This document shows positions 26,643 to 36,008 of a stretch of 64,000 bases of DNA, one piece after another. The stretch's first letter is position 1, and every line of letters begins with the position of its first letter. Under the pieces are notes generated by a model that did not search any database, was not told where the DNA came from, and saw nothing but the letters and a program-made list of their open reading frames with translations. Origin of the DNA: Candidatus Phaeomarinobacter ectocarpi (GTDB lineage Bacteria; Pseudomonadota; Alphaproteobacteria; CGMCC-115125); the NCBI RefSeq assembly GCF_000689395.1, contig NZ_HG966617.1, positions 28,282 to 92,281 of the forward strand. The letters are read 5' to 3'. The position numbers and the translations under genes were made by a program.

Positions 26643-28076
26643 TCAGGCGGCTGATCCGTTGGAGGTCCCCGATCTGTCAGCATGAATGCTGCCACCTGTC
26701 ACGCCGGAATCCTCAACGCTGGTCAACGCATCCATATAGGTCGTGCGCCAATGACCAATGTCTTCGTCAGACACATTTTTCAAAAGTGCCTGATGGCGCT
26801 GCTTGCGCTCTTCAAGGGGCATATCAAGCGCCCGCGCCAATGCATCAGACATGCCCTGCACATCATAGGGATTGATGATAACAGCATCGCGCATCTGCTT
26901 GGCGGCACCCGCAAAGCGCGACAGCACCAGCACGCCGGGGTCTTCCGGGTCCTGCGCCGCCACATATTCCTTGGCGACAAGGTTCATCCCATCGCGCAGC
27001 GGCGTCACCAACCCAACATGGCTTGCACGGCAAAGGCCTGCCAATGCCTGGCGAGCAAATGATCTGTTGAGATAGCGGATCGGTGTCCAGTTGAACTCGG
27101 CAAACCGCCCGTTGATGTGCCCGGCCATACCCTCAAGCTCGAGCCGCAAATCCTGGTACTCGGTCACGTCTGACCGGGACGGAGGGGCCACCTGCAGCAG
27201 GCTCGTCTGACCCCGCTTGTCTGGATGGTCTTCAAGCATCCGCTCAAAGGCATTGAAGCGTTCCGGCAGGCCCTTGGTGTAGTCCAGGCGGTCAACGCCA
27301 ATGACCTGCTTACGGCCGCGCAGCATGTCGCGCATGGACGTGAACTGTTTCTGGCCTTCTTCGGACTCGGCAAATTCCACGAAATTGTCCGCGTCGATCC
27401 CGATGGGGAAGTGGCGCGCGGTCACTGTGCGTCCAAAGCAGCGTGCCTTGTCACCCAGAATGCTGCCCCCGGCCTCCATGCGCACATAGTCAAAGAAGCG
27501 GTCGCGATCATGCTCGGTCTGGAAGCCCAGAATGTCGAACGCGAACAGGGCTTGTACCAGCTGCTCATGGTGCGGCAGCGTCGTCAGTAACTCGCGCGGC
27601 GGAAAGGGAATGTGCAGGAAGTGTCCGATAGGCCGTGTGCAGCCCAGCTTGCGGAGTTCTTCGGCGAACAGCAGGAAGTGATAGTCATGTACCCAGATCA
27701 GATCGTCCGGCTGGATAAGGGGCAGGAGCGATTTGGCAAAGCTCGCATTGACCCGCTCATAGCCCGCAAAGTTCTGACGGTCATATTGTACAAGCCCGGT
27801 GCGAAAGTGAAAAAGCGGCCATAGGGACCGGTTGGCAAACCCGTTGTAGTAGTCCTCGTGATCTGCCTTCGAGAGATCAACCGTCGCCAAGGTCAGCGGC
27901 CCGGCGGATTCCAGCTTGAGCCGGCTGTCCGGTTCCTCGGTGGTTTCACCAGTCCAGCCAAACCAGATACCGCCGGATGTCTTGAGCGCCTCTACCAGCG
28001 CGATGGCCAGACCCCCCGCACGCTTTGCGTCGCCAATCGGCCCGACACGGTTAGACACAACAACGAGCCGGCTCAT
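26643..28076 (-). CDS. otsA: Alpha,alpha-trehalose-phosphate synthase (GT20)
   Basis: OtsA joins UDP-glucose and glucose-6-phosphate into trehalose-6-phosphate. Motifs follow in order: VVSNRVGP at the start, [24 protein letters not shown] (core [11 protein letters not shown]), and [16 protein letters not shown], which binds the donor. Length about 477 aa is normal. The frame extends to 28160, but the ATG at 28076 forms an ATGA overlap with the upstream GH15 stop and begins the conserved domain. No otsB phosphatase gene is in this operon or window. Confidence 0.95.
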   Translation of the reverse strand: MSRLVVVSNRVGPIGDAKRAGGLAIALVEALKTSGGIWFGWTGETTEEPDSRLKLESAGPLTLATVDLSKADHEDYYNGFANRSLWPLFHFRTGLVQYDRQNFAGYERVNASFAKSLLPLIQPDDLIWVHDYHFLLFAEELRKLGCTRPIGHFLHIPFPPRELLTTLPHHEQLVQALFAFDILGFQTEHDRDRFFDYVRMEAGGSILGDKARCFGRTVTARHFPIGIDADNFVEFAESEEGQKQFTSMRDMLRGRKQVIGVDRLDYTKGLPERFNAFERMLEDHPDKRGQTSLLQVAPPSRSDVTEYQDLRLELEGMAGHINGRFAEFNWTPIRYLNRSFARQALAGLCRASHVGLVTPLRDGMNLVAKEYVAAQDPEDPGVLVLSRFAGAAKQMRDAVIINPYDVQGMSDALARALDMPLEERKQRHQALLKNVSDEDIGHWRTTYMDALTSVEDSGVTGGSIHADRSGTSNGSAA

Positions 28077-29866
28077 ACTTCGTCCTCCCAGGGACGCGAC
28101 AGGCGCATCGCCGCATTTATGATGCCGACCAGTGAATAGGTCTGCGGGTAATTGCCCCACAATTCGCCTGTCTTGACGTCGGTGTCCTCCGACAACAGTC
28201 CCAGCGGGTTTCGCGCATTCAGCATCTCTTCAAAAATCTCCCGCGCTTCATCTTCCCGGCCAACACGGGCCAAGGCATCAATGTACCAGAAGGTACAAAT
28301 GTTGAAGGCGGTCTCCGGTTCCCCGAAATCGTCGGCTTCCGCATATCTGTACATATGCTTGCCACGCTTCAGGGTGCGCTCAACGGCATCAAGCGTCTTT
28401 TGAAAGCGTTCGTCGTCTGGCTTGAGGAAACCGACTTCCGCCATCAGTAGCAAGCCAGCTTCCACACCCTTGCCGCCGAAGCTCTCAGCAAAAGATTCCA
28501 TGTCTTCATTCCACGCTTCTGACGTGATGGTGGAATGAATGATGTCGGCGCGGTCCTGCCAGTACGTCGCGCGGTCTGTGAGGTCCATATGCCGCGCGAT
28601 TTTTGCCAACCGGTCACAGGCTGCCCAGCACATGAGGCTGGAGGATGTGTGCACGCGTGCGCGTGTGCGCAGCTCCCACATGCCTGCATCCGGCTGATTG
28701 TATGTCTTGAACGCCAGCTCGCCCATATGTTCCAGGCGGCTGAAATTCTCTTCTGTGCCGGGTTTGAACAGGCGTTGATCGAGGAACGATTGAGACGCTG
28801 CGAGCACAACATTGCCATACACATCATGCTGAAAATGCTCGTAGGCCTGGTTGCCGACACGCACAGGCCCCATGCCGCGATAGCCGGAAAGGCTGGTGAT
28901 CTCGTTCTCCACCAGTGCGGCTTCTCTGCTGATACCCCAGACCGGCTGCAGGTGGTCGTTGGCTTCACCCACAATGTTATGCAGATAGCGCAGGTAGTGC
29001 TCCATGGTCTCTACTTCTGACAGGGAGTTGAGGGCCCGCACCACAAAGAACGCATCCCGCAGCCAGCAGTAGCGGTAGTCCCAGTTGCGCTGGGTGTTTG
29101 CAGCTTCTGGAACAGATGTCGTCATGGCGGCAATGATGGCGCCGGTTTCTTCATAGGTGCACAGCTTGAGCGTAATGGCGGCGCGAATAACCGCATCCTG
29201 CCACTCAAGCGGCAGCGCCAGCCGACGCACCCAGGTCCGCCAGTAGTCGGCTGTGCGTTCCTCAAACGTGTTTGCAGTTTCGCGCAGATTGCCCGCCAGT
29301 GGCTCATCCGGGCCCAGCATCATGTCGACGGGCTCTTCCAGCAGGAAGGGCACCTCGTCCAGCACATAGGCCAACGGTGCATTGGTATTGAGCCGCAGGG
29401 TCTGGCCGGTGTGAAAAAACCGTGCGTGGTTTGTGCCTCGGCTGAGGTCCGGGACCCGCGCACCCCAGTTGAACCTGGGGCGCAATCGTATGGTGATCCG
29501 CGGTGTGCCGGTAAGCGGGGAAATCCGCCGCATGATGGTGACAGGCCGGAACATGCGCCCATGGTTGAGGTAGCGCGGTGCAAAGTCCGTCAGCTCAACC
29601 GCGTTGCCCTGTTTGTCATAAAGACGTGTTTTAAGGATGGCCGTATTGGGTTCGTAGTTCTGTTCACTGCGGTCAAAGTCAGCGAGATCTATATCCCAGA
29701 AACCAAAGTCGCCCCCGTCAACAGCGTTATCGCCGCCATTCAGAAGATCACAAAAAACCGGGTCCCCGTCGAAACGCGGCAGGCAGGACCACACGATGCG
29801 GCCCTGAGGATTAATAAGCGCGCCATAGCTGCTATTGCCAATGACACCAAGATCAAGAGTGGACAT
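28073..29866 (-). CDS. Glycoside hydrolase family 15 protein (glucoamylase/trehalase-like)
   Basis: The 597-aa protein opens with the family's STLDLGVIGNSSYGALINPQGRIVW beta-domain (core GNSSYGALI), followed by an (alpha/alpha)6 barrel with NWDYRYCWLRDAFFVV, HLQPVWGIS and the late ETAFNICTFWYIDAL. In bacteria this subgroup includes trehalases and glucoamylase-like enzymes often found beside otsA/otsB. No signal peptide is seen, so it acts in the cytoplasm. It leads the operon with otsA and glk. Trehalase versus glucan hydrolase cannot be decided from sequence alone; the neighbours favour trehalose metabolism. Confidence 0.92.
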   Translation of the reverse strand: MSTLDLGVIGNSSYGALINPQGRIVWSCLPRFDGDPVFCDLLNGGDNAVDGGDFGFWDIDLADFDRSEQNYEPNTAILKTRLYDKQGNAVELTDFAPRYLNHGRMFRPVTIMRRISPLTGTPRITIRLRPRFNWGARVPDLSRGTNHARFFHTGQTLRLNTNAPLAYVLDEVPFLLEEPVDMMLGPDEPLAGNLRETANTFEERTADYWRTWVRRLALPLEWQDAVIRAAITLKLCTYEETGAIIAAMTTSVPEAANTQRNWDYRYCWLRDAFFVVRALNSLSEVETMEHYLRYLHNIVGEANDHLQPVWGISREAALVENEITSLSGYRGMGPVRVGNQAYEHFQHDVYGNVVLAASQSFLDQRLFKPGTEENFSRLEHMGELAFKTYNQPDAGMWELRTRARVHTSSSLMCWAACDRLAKIARHMDLTDRATYWQDRADIIHSTITSEAWNEDMESFAESFGGKGVEAGLLLMAEVGFLKPDDERFQKTLDAVERTLKRGKHMYRYAEADDFGEPETAFNICTFWYIDALARVGREDEAREIFEEMLNARNPLGLLSEDTDVKTGELWGNYPQTYSLVGIINAAMRLSRPWEDEV

Positions 29867-29980
29867 AGAACCCTTGGAACCAATTTACACACACGTTTGA
29901 TCAAAGGGTGGCATCGGTCGGCTTTGGTTGCAATGCACCATAATCGGGTTTTGCCATGCAGATGGGCGACGGGACGCTCT

Positions 29981-30745
29981 CTAGTGCTTTTGGGCCACAA
30001 TAAAGATGCGCTTGAAGGAAAACAGCGTTGAGCCATCCGCCTCCTGAGGATAAGCCGCTGCCAGCTTGTGTCGGTAACTGTTCACAAAACGGTCACGTTC
30101 AGTGCCCGCTAGCGCGGATGTGAAGGGAACAAGTGCTGTGCCGCTTGTCCAGGCCAGCACAGCATCATCTCCCGACAGAACCTGAAGGTACGTGGTTTCC
30201 CAGATGTCTATCGACGACGCATGGGGTGTCAGAAGCCGATGGTAGACGTCCGGATCAGCAACAGGGTTTTCGCGCAGCAAAGAAATCAGAACGGAGTTGT
30301 TGGTTTCTTCCACGGCCTCGCGCAACAGCGTGTGGCTGGGCGCATCGAAATTGCGCGGCATCTGGATCGCCAATATGCCACCGGGAGCAACCTCGCCCAT
30401 CAGGGATGGAAACAGCGATTGATGGCTGCCGAGCCATTGCAGCGCCGCATTTGTGAACAGGACATCGGCTGGAACGGCAGCGCGCCATGTCGCAATGTCC
30501 GCGAGGGTCCACGTAGCAGGTAAATCTGTTGACGCGGCTTTGTCGAGCATCTCCTGAGAGCTGTCGACGCCCGTGATCTTGGCGTGTGGCCAGCGTGCCG
30601 CCAAAAGGGCAGTGGAGTTGCCCGGTCCGCACCCTAGATCGACCACTTCTCCTGGATTGTCAGTCTGGATTCGACCAAGCAGTTCTGCTGCCGGTCGGGT
30701 GCGCTTGTCATCGAACTTCAGATAAATCGAAGGATCCCAGCTCAT
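29981..30745 (-). CDS. tam: Trans-aconitate 2-methyltransferase
   Basis: Tam methylates trans-aconitate, a by-product that inhibits aconitase. The 254-aa protein has the N-terminal WDPSIYLKFDDKRTRPA typical of Tam, SAM motif I VVDLGCGPGNSTALLAARWP, and VLFTNAALQWLGSHQ. It is the last of a five-gene minus-strand run, 17 bp after the histidine kinase gene. Related class I methyltransferases share motif I, but the N-terminus is specific. Confidence 0.92.
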   Translation of the reverse strand: MSWDPSIYLKFDDKRTRPAAELLGRIQTDNPGEVVDLGCGPGNSTALLAARWPHAKITGVDSSQEMLDKAASTDLPATWTLADIATWRAAVPADVLFTNAALQWLGSHQSLFPSLMGEVAPGGILAIQMPRNFDAPSHTLLREAVEETNNSVLISLLRENPVADPDVYHRLLTPHASSIDIWETTYLQVLSGDDAVLAWTSGTALVPFTSALAGTERDRFVNSYRHKLAAAYPQEADGSTLFSFKRIFIVAQKH

Positions 30746-30762
30746 GGGCTGGATGTAGCACC

Positions 30763-32259
30763 CTACTGGGCTGCAGCACTAGCCGTCGCCGGTGCAATGC
30801 TGCCATCCGGGCCTGGCAGGTAGATGTGAAAGACCGTGCGGCCGGGCCGTGTTTCGTACAGCTCAATGCGGCCGCCATGGGCGCGCACCAAATCCGCTGC
30901 GATGGCCATGCCAAGGCCTGTGCCCCCTTTGCGGGCGCTGCCGATAAAAGGCTCAAACAGATGGTCGCGCGCATCTTCGGGAAGGCCGGGCCCTGTGTCC
31001 GCGACCACGAGGCGACCGCCTCCCTCGGTCATTTCGCAGGCCACGGTAAGTGTGCCGGTGCCGCCAGCGTCTTCCATAGCCTGAACGGCGTTGCGCGTCA
31101 GATTGAGGAGAATGCGAAACAGCTGATCCGCGTCGGCATAGATCTGTTCTTCCTCATCAATGCGAATGTCGGCACAAATTTGTGTCTCGTCCACAGGTAG
31201 AACAGCTTCAACAACTTCCGTCGCAAGGTCAGCAAGCGGCACGTATTGTTTGCGGGTGGGTGCTTCTTCCGCCTTGCCGAACTTCATGGTGTCAGTCGCA
31301 AGCGCGATGGCACGGTCAATGGATGTGAAGAGTCGCGGGGCGAGCTTTTGCACTTGCGGATCATCGACGCCCGACAGCCGATCTGAAATCAACTGAGCGC
31401 TTGCAAGAATATTCCGCAAATCATGATTGATCTTGCTGACCGCTGTTCCAAGCGCTGCTAGTCGGGTTTTCTGTCGCAGCGCCTGGCGCAGCTCACCCTG
31501 CATGGCGGCCAGTTCACGTTCGGCAGTTCCAATTTCATCGCGCCGGTCAGAGGGCAGCATGACGCGCGAAATATCTTCCGGGTACTGACGGAACCGGACC
31601 ATGTTTGCCGTGATGCGCATCATCGGCTGAACAAGGGCGCGGTTGAGAGCTAGAAAAACCAGCGCTGCGGTAAAGATGGAGATCGCAATCGACAGCAAAA
31701 GGATGTTGCCAGAAAACGCGATCATGTCCTGGCGCAACGGCGTATCATCGATAACGATTTCGATGAATTCACCGCCGCCGAACCGAGGCTCGCCGGCCAC
31801 AGCGACGGTGCGTCCGCCGCCAAAAACCAGAACTTCAAAGGCGTCGTAGCACAGCTCCAATATGCTTGCATTACGCAGGTCATAGCGCGCCGCGACCATG
31901 TCCTGCATGGGACTTGCCAACAGCAGCTCGCGCCGGTTGTCCCGCTTCAGTGCCACAGCTTTGACTTCAGCGTTCTTGAGCAATTCCGCCTCAAGGTCGG
32001 GCATCACGCCACGCTCTGCGGCTGCCACAACAGCAAGCGTGGCCAGCTGCGCAGCATTGATCCGATCCATCAGCCATGTTTCGCGATAGTTCGCGATCGA
32101 CGGCACATAGATGAAGACCTCAGCCAGCATTACGAAGGCGACGGTCAGGACCAGAAGCTGAGCGGACAGGCTGCGGGCCAGGCGTGCGGGCAACAGCGAT
32201 TGCAGGCTTGAGCGGTGCTCAGGCTTGGTCTCGTGATCTGTATGCTCTTCCTGGCCCAT
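30763..32259 (-). CDS. Membrane sensor histidine kinase
   Basis: The 498-aa kinase has a membrane helix at about 33-53, a periplasmic sensor of about 130 residues, a second helix at about 183-206, a HAMP-like linker, then the dimerisation helix with the phospho-acceptor His279 in VSKINHDLRNILAS and a HATPase (NLTRNAVQAMEDAG, VVADTGPGLP, KGGTGLGMAIAADLV). The K-I-N-H-D-L-R-N H-box marks the HPK4-like group. No response regulator gene is in the run. It lies 47 bp after the MerA-like gene, so it may sense redox or metal stress, which is inference. Confidence 0.92.
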   Translation of the reverse strand: MGQEEHTDHETKPEHRSSLQSLLPARLARSLSAQLLVLTVAFVMLAEVFIYVPSIANYRETWLMDRINAAQLATLAVVAAAERGVMPDLEAELLKNAEVKAVALKRDNRRELLLASPMQDMVAARYDLRNASILELCYDAFEVLVFGGGRTVAVAGEPRFGGGEFIEIVIDDTPLRQDMIAFSGNILLLSIAISIFTAALVFLALNRALVQPMMRITANMVRFRQYPEDISRVMLPSDRRDEIGTAERELAAMQGELRQALRQKTRLAALGTAVSKINHDLRNILASAQLISDRLSGVDDPQVQKLAPRLFTSIDRAIALATDTMKFGKAEEAPTRKQYVPLADLATEVVEAVLPVDETQICADIRIDEEEQIYADADQLFRILLNLTRNAVQAMEDAGGTGTLTVACEMTEGGGRLVVADTGPGLPEDARDHLFEPFIGSARKGGTGLGMAIAADLVRAHGGRIELYETRPGRTVFHIYLPGPDGSIAPATASAAAQ

Positions 32260-32306
32260 GTCCCGTCCGCTGGCAGGCCCGGCTGGTGCGCGGGCCGTGT
32301 GCGTTT

Positions 32307-33734
32307 CTACCCAAAAATTCGCATCAGCGATTTCACCACAAACCGGACCCGCGAACTATAGAGGGTCTCGGTATAGAAGGAGCCCGCCGCCCGTTTGGAA
32401 ACTTCGGTCATGGTCGGGTAGGGCGCAATGAACTGGGCCATGGTGCCGATTTTCTGCTTCTGGCCCACAGCCAGAATCCACGGCGCAAGCAGGTCACCTG
32501 CGCCTGCGCCGGCAATCGACGCCCCCAGAACAACACCCTTCTTGTCGACCATCACCTTGATGACTCCTTCAGTGCGGCGCTCCGCCTGTGCCCGGTCATT
32601 CTCGTGGAACTCCCAGCGCAGCACTTTCATGCTGTCGCCATGGACATCCCGGGCCTGCTGTTCGGTTAGGCCCACATGCGCCATTTCCGGGTCCGTATAT
32701 GTGACCCAGGGCACAGCTGAGTGATCTGCCTTGGCAGGCATCTTGAACAGAGCATTCCGAATGACGATGCCCGCGTGATAGCCAGCCACATGGGTGAATT
32801 GCAGGCCGCCTGCCACATCGCCAATGGCAAACACCTTCTTGTTGGTCGTGCGCAGGCGATCATCGGTCTTGATGCCGCGATTGGTGTACTCAATGCCGGC
32901 TTTCTCAAGATCCAGCTTGTCGACGTTTGGTTTGCGGCCAACCGCGAGAAGCAGGTGTGACCCTTCAACGCTTTGTTCGGTGCCGTCTTTTTCAAACACC
33001 ACACGCACGCCTGCGTCCGTCTTTTCAATGCGCTGAACCATCGCATCCTCGCGCAAATCAATGCCTTCTTCGACCAGGCGCTTCTTGACGATTGCCGTCA
33101 GTTCCGGATCGTCCTTGCCAAGCGCCTTGCCGCCTTCAAGCGTCGTGACCTTGGCTCCAAGCCGCCGATGTGCCTGGCTCATCTCCATGCCGATGGGGCC
33201 ACCACCGATGACGATCAGATGTTCGGGCAGAACATCATTGTCGAAGATGTTTTCGTTGGTGAAAAACGACACATCTTCCAGGCCCGGGATCGGCGGCTCG
33301 AACGGGCTTGAGCCTGTGGCAATGACAATGCGCTTTGCGGTGATCTCGGTGTCACCGGCAATAACGGTCCGCGCATCCTTGAAGCGACCGAACTCGCGAA
33401 TGACCGTGACGCCAAGTCCTTCAAATCGTTCCTGGCTGTCAATCGGTGCAATCGTCGCGATCACATCCTTGACGTGCGCATTGACCTTCTTGAAATCGAC
33501 CTGCGGCACGGCAGCTGCAATACCGAACTCTTCTGAATGTCCAAACATGTGGGCGTGCTTGCCGGCGGCGAGCAGAGCCTTGGAGGGGACACACCCATAG
33601 TTCAGGCAATCTCCGCCCATCTCTCCTGCTTCAAGCAGCACGACTTTGGCGCCCATCTGGACAGCGCCCGCTGCAACTGAAAGGCCGCCGGAGCCACCAC
33701 CAATGACGCAGATATCTGTAGAGATCTTTTTCAT
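32307..33734 (-). CDS. MerA-like FAD-dependent pyridine nucleotide-disulfide oxidoreductase
   Basis: The 475-aa flavoprotein has the FAD site CVIGGGSGGLSVA, the redox cysteines Cys43/Cys48 in GGDCLNYGCVPSKA, and NAD(P) site VIGGGPIGMEMSQ. In the C-terminus, the place of the His-Pro-Thr-x-x-Glu dyad of lipoamide dehydrogenase reads YPTMTE, so the catalytic His is replaced by Tyr as in mercuric reductases. There is no N-terminal MerT/HMA domain and no C-terminal Cys pair of MerA, so mercury reduction is doubtful. It is 12 bp downstream of the TVP38/TMEM64 gene, a partner commonly linked with this flavoprotein branch; the substrate is unknown. Confidence 0.9.
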   Translation of the reverse strand: MKKISTDICVIGGGSGGLSVAAGAVQMGAKVVLLEAGEMGGDCLNYGCVPSKALLAAGKHAHMFGHSEEFGIAAAVPQVDFKKVNAHVKDVIATIAPIDSQERFEGLGVTVIREFGRFKDARTVIAGDTEITAKRIVIATGSSPFEPPIPGLEDVSFFTNENIFDNDVLPEHLIVIGGGPIGMEMSQAHRRLGAKVTTLEGGKALGKDDPELTAIVKKRLVEEGIDLREDAMVQRIEKTDAGVRVVFEKDGTEQSVEGSHLLLAVGRKPNVDKLDLEKAGIEYTNRGIKTDDRLRTTNKKVFAIGDVAGGLQFTHVAGYHAGIVIRNALFKMPAKADHSAVPWVTYTDPEMAHVGLTEQQARDVHGDSMKVLRWEFHENDRAQAERRTEGVIKVMVDKKGVVLGASIAGAGAGDLLAPWILAVGQKQKIGTMAQFIAPYPTMTEVSKRAAGSFYTETLYSSRVRFVVKSLMRIFG

Positions 33735-33746
33735 GATTGTGTTCCT

Positions 33747-34550
33747 TTAGGCAGCCGACTTGCGGTCGCGAATACGACGAATGACAACAGGAATGAGCGC
33801 GACCACACCGAGCGCTGCAAAGGCGATGAGAATTTCCGGTGTAAGCAAAGAGCCCGGATCAAGCGCGAACGTGCATCCGCCGTCAGCGCCCTTCTCAGCA
33901 ACGCAGGCATCAAACGATGCTTGCTGCGCTTCAATAATGGAATCGAGCCCGGCGCCAACAAAAGCAAATGCAAACGTACCAGGGATGATGCCCAGAAATG
34001 TACCAATGGCATATGTCGTGAGGCCCACGCCAAGAACCGCTGGCGCAAGATTGACCAGCCAGAAAGGGAACGCAGGGACCAAGCGCAGGAACAGCAGATA
34101 GGACAACGCATCCTTCTGGAAGCCGTCACGCAATTTCTCAAGCCAGGGGCCCGCGCGCGCGGCAAGCGGCTCACCAAAGGACGTCTTTGCAATAAGGAAG
34201 ATGATCGTCGCGCCGATGGTTGCGCCTACCACGGCCACAAGGCCACCAAGCAACGGTCCAAACAGGAACCCGCTTGTGATGGTCATCAAGGCGCCGCCTG
34301 GAAGCGACAGCGCGACAACCACCACATAGATCGCAATGAACGCTGCGATCGCGACAACGATATTGGATTCAACAAACCCGGTCAGGGCTTCCCGGTTTTC
34401 AGCCACCGTCTGCAACGAAAGATATGTATGCAGATCAAAATAAAAGGCCGCCCCAATGAGGCCCGCCAGGATGATGAGAGGAAGTGACCTTTTGAGGCTG
34501 AACCCCTGCTCATCACTTTTGGTGTCTTCGGTCTTGTTGTCGTCAGTCAT
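33747..34550 (-). CDS. TVP38/TMEM64 (DedA-like, VTT domain) membrane protein
   Basis: This 267-aa inner-membrane protein starts with a charged cytoplasmic tail, then has about six hydrophobic segments. The VTT core is present: ALSLPGGALMTITSGFLFGPLLGG (core LSLPGGALMTITSGFLFG) and GAFLGIIPGTFAFAF-like YAIGTFLGIIPGTFAFA near residue 185. VTT proteins act in lipid scrambling or envelope ion homeostasis. The frame starts at 34574, but ATG 34550 has GGGGGA at 8 bases. Its close coupling with the MerA-like gene suggests a membrane redox pair. Confidence 0.9.
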   Translation of the reverse strand: MTDDNKTEDTKSDEQGFSLKRSLPLIILAGLIGAAFYFDLHTYLSLQTVAENREALTGFVESNIVVAIAAFIAIYVVVVALSLPGGALMTITSGFLFGPLLGGLVAVVGATIGATIIFLIAKTSFGEPLAARAGPWLEKLRDGFQKDALSYLLFLRLVPAFPFWLVNLAPAVLGVGLTTYAIGTFLGIIPGTFAFAFVGAGLDSIIEAQQASFDACVAEKGADGGCTFALDPGSLLTPEILIAFAALGVVALIPVVIRRIRDRKSAA

Positions 34551-34595
34551 CGCGCATGTCCCCCGCGAGTGCATGAAAGTCTGAAAAGGTGTGGT

Positions 34596-35501
34596 TTAGC
34601 TACCGTCCGGCCCATTGGCCGTATCGTTGAGTGACCAGTCGTAGTCGTAAGACACACGGCCCGAATGTGCGTTCAGTTTGTCAGCGAGGTCCGGGTCGGC
34701 ATGTTTGGCAATGCTCTTGAGTTGCGCTGCTTTGGTCGCGCCAAAGTCCTTGCCGTACCAGTCGTAGATTTTTGAGATTGTGAGCTTGTTGCCATCAAAG
34801 CTGACGCCGCGCGGATGGTTGACGTAGTCCTTGGCGGCCTTTTCCAGCTGTGCTTCAAGCTTTTTGCCGGTAAACGGCTCAAGCGCCAGATTGGGGCAGC
34901 CATAGGAAGCGCAGTTGACGGCATAGTGCACCCGTGGCTCGTCCCAGTTTTCGCGCATGATGTCGTGCTCAATGTTGTCGAGCGACAGTTCCTCGTCTTC
35001 CACGGTCACAAGTTTTTTGCCCCACGGGCCGGTTGAAAACAGCCCCGGTGAAATTGAAATGTCGCGGATGGACCGCACCGGATAGTGCTCGAGGATCACT
35101 TCAACGGTGACGGCGTTGTAAAGGTTGGCCCAAAAAGCGAACTGCTCATCCTTATTCAGGCCGGAGACCTTGGTTTCCTGAAGCAGATCGATATAGGCAC
35201 CAAGTTTCTCGACATCGGCGGCATTCTCGCCAAGGGCTGCGTAATCCACCCGCGTAATTCCATCACTGCCGAGGGAGACGTAGGAGGTCAGAAGGCTTGC
35301 CCATTGGCTATGGTCGACTGTCTTGGTGCTCATCGGGTCATGCTCTTCAAAAATCTCCGCAAGGTCAGCAGCCTGTGCCGGTTGGATGGGTGTCACAAGG
35401 GAAAAGCCCAGCACAACAGCCGCGCTCAGCAGGGCGGCGGACAGAAATCCGCGCGGCGCTGGGAGGTCATTTGAGGTCTGGGCGCTTGGCATATGGATCA
35501 T
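34596..35501 (-). CDS. DUF547-domain exported protein
   Basis: The 301-aa product has a signal peptide (GFLSAALLSAAVVLGFSLV, cleaved near AQAAD) and a DUF547 domain with FAFWANLYNAVTVEVILEHYP (core AFWANLYNAVTVEVI), IEHDIMR and VHYAVNCASYGCPNL, the paired Cys being typical. The domain resembles thioredoxin/transglutaminase-like folds of unknown activity. The open frame runs to 36104, but that extension crosses rpmH and rnpA in antisense; ATG 35501 with GGGAA 8 bases upstream is the true start. It heads the five-gene run with TVP38, MerA-like, kinase and tam. Confidence 0.9.
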   Translation of the reverse strand: MIHMPSAQTSNDLPAPRGFLSAALLSAAVVLGFSLVTPIQPAQAADLAEIFEEHDPMSTKTVDHSQWASLLTSYVSLGSDGITRVDYAALGENAADVEKLGAYIDLLQETKVSGLNKDEQFAFWANLYNAVTVEVILEHYPVRSIRDISISPGLFSTGPWGKKLVTVEDEELSLDNIEHDIMRENWDEPRVHYAVNCASYGCPNLALEPFTGKKLEAQLEKAAKDYVNHPRGVSFDGNKLTISKIYDWYGKDFGATKAAQLKSIAKHADPDLADKLNAHSGRVSYDYDWSLNDTANGPDGS

Positions 35502-35825
35502 GGTACGTTCCCGCAGGTCGGTTGGGTCATCTCGTTGGGCCCTAAGTGGCCTATTGGGGCCCAGGGTGAAAGACCGGCTCCCGGGCTTGTGAACGGGTGT
35601 TTTTGGGTGTGAGCAGGCGTGTTGATGAAGGGCGGGGGCTGCAGCAAACCGCCAATTGACAAGCAAACCCGGCTTGCTTACAACCCGCGGCTCTGGCGTC
35701 GCAGGCTTTAGCTTGCGCGAGACCTTAGGCTTTTGCCAACCGGAACCGCGCATCACCTGCCAGACGCTGACCAGATATTTGCATGTTTTCCCCGGTTTTC
35801 CGGGGCCAGACCCGGAGTTTGTGCC
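35502..35825. other. Divergent intergenic region DUF547 / rpmH
   Basis: These 324 bp hold no gene. They contain a good sigma-70-like promoter for rpmH and must hold the promoter of the DUF547 run on the other strand. An unusually long antisense open frame crosses it without coding features. Confidence 0.6.
35656..35684 (+). promoter_or_regulatory. Sigma-70-like promoter of rpmH-rnpA-yidC
   Basis: TTGACA (35656-35661), a 17-bp spacer and TACAAC (35679-35684) form a near-consensus housekeeping promoter about 140 bases before the rpmH start. The -35 is perfect; the -10 matches four of six. Confidence 0.6.
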
Positions 35826-35960
35826 GTGAAACGGACATTTCAGCCAAGCCGCCTCGTGCGTAAGCGCCGTCACGGCTTCCGCGCACGTCTTGCCACCAAA
35901 AATGGCCGCAAGGTGCTTCAGCGCCGTCGCGCCAAAGGCCGCAAGAGCCTGTCTGCCTAG
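35826..35960 (+). CDS. rpmH: 50S ribosomal protein L34
   Basis: The 44-aa very basic protein begins [19 protein letters not shown] after a GTG start codon and matches bacterial L34 over its full length ([11 protein letters not shown] end). It is part of the large ribosomal subunit near the exit tunnel. The gene heads the conserved rpmH-rnpA-yidC-engB cluster and is followed 48 bp later by rnpA. It was too short for ordinary open-frame lists and is read here directly from the sequence. Confidence 0.97.
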   Translation: MKRTFQPSRLVRKRRHGFRARLATKNGRKVLQRRRAKGRKSLSA

Positions 35961-35976
35961 AAACAGGCGGCCCTGA

Positions 35977-35994
35977 TTGGCGGAATCCCGCCAA
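35977..35994 (+). terminator. Small hairpin between rpmH and rnpA
   Basis: TTGGCGG-AATC-CCGCCAA forms a perfect 7-bp stem with no T-run. It could act as an attenuator that lowers rnpA relative to rpmH, as known for this gene pair in other bacteria; that role is inference here. Confidence 0.4.
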
Positions 35995-36008
35995 ATACGG
36001 ACACCAGC

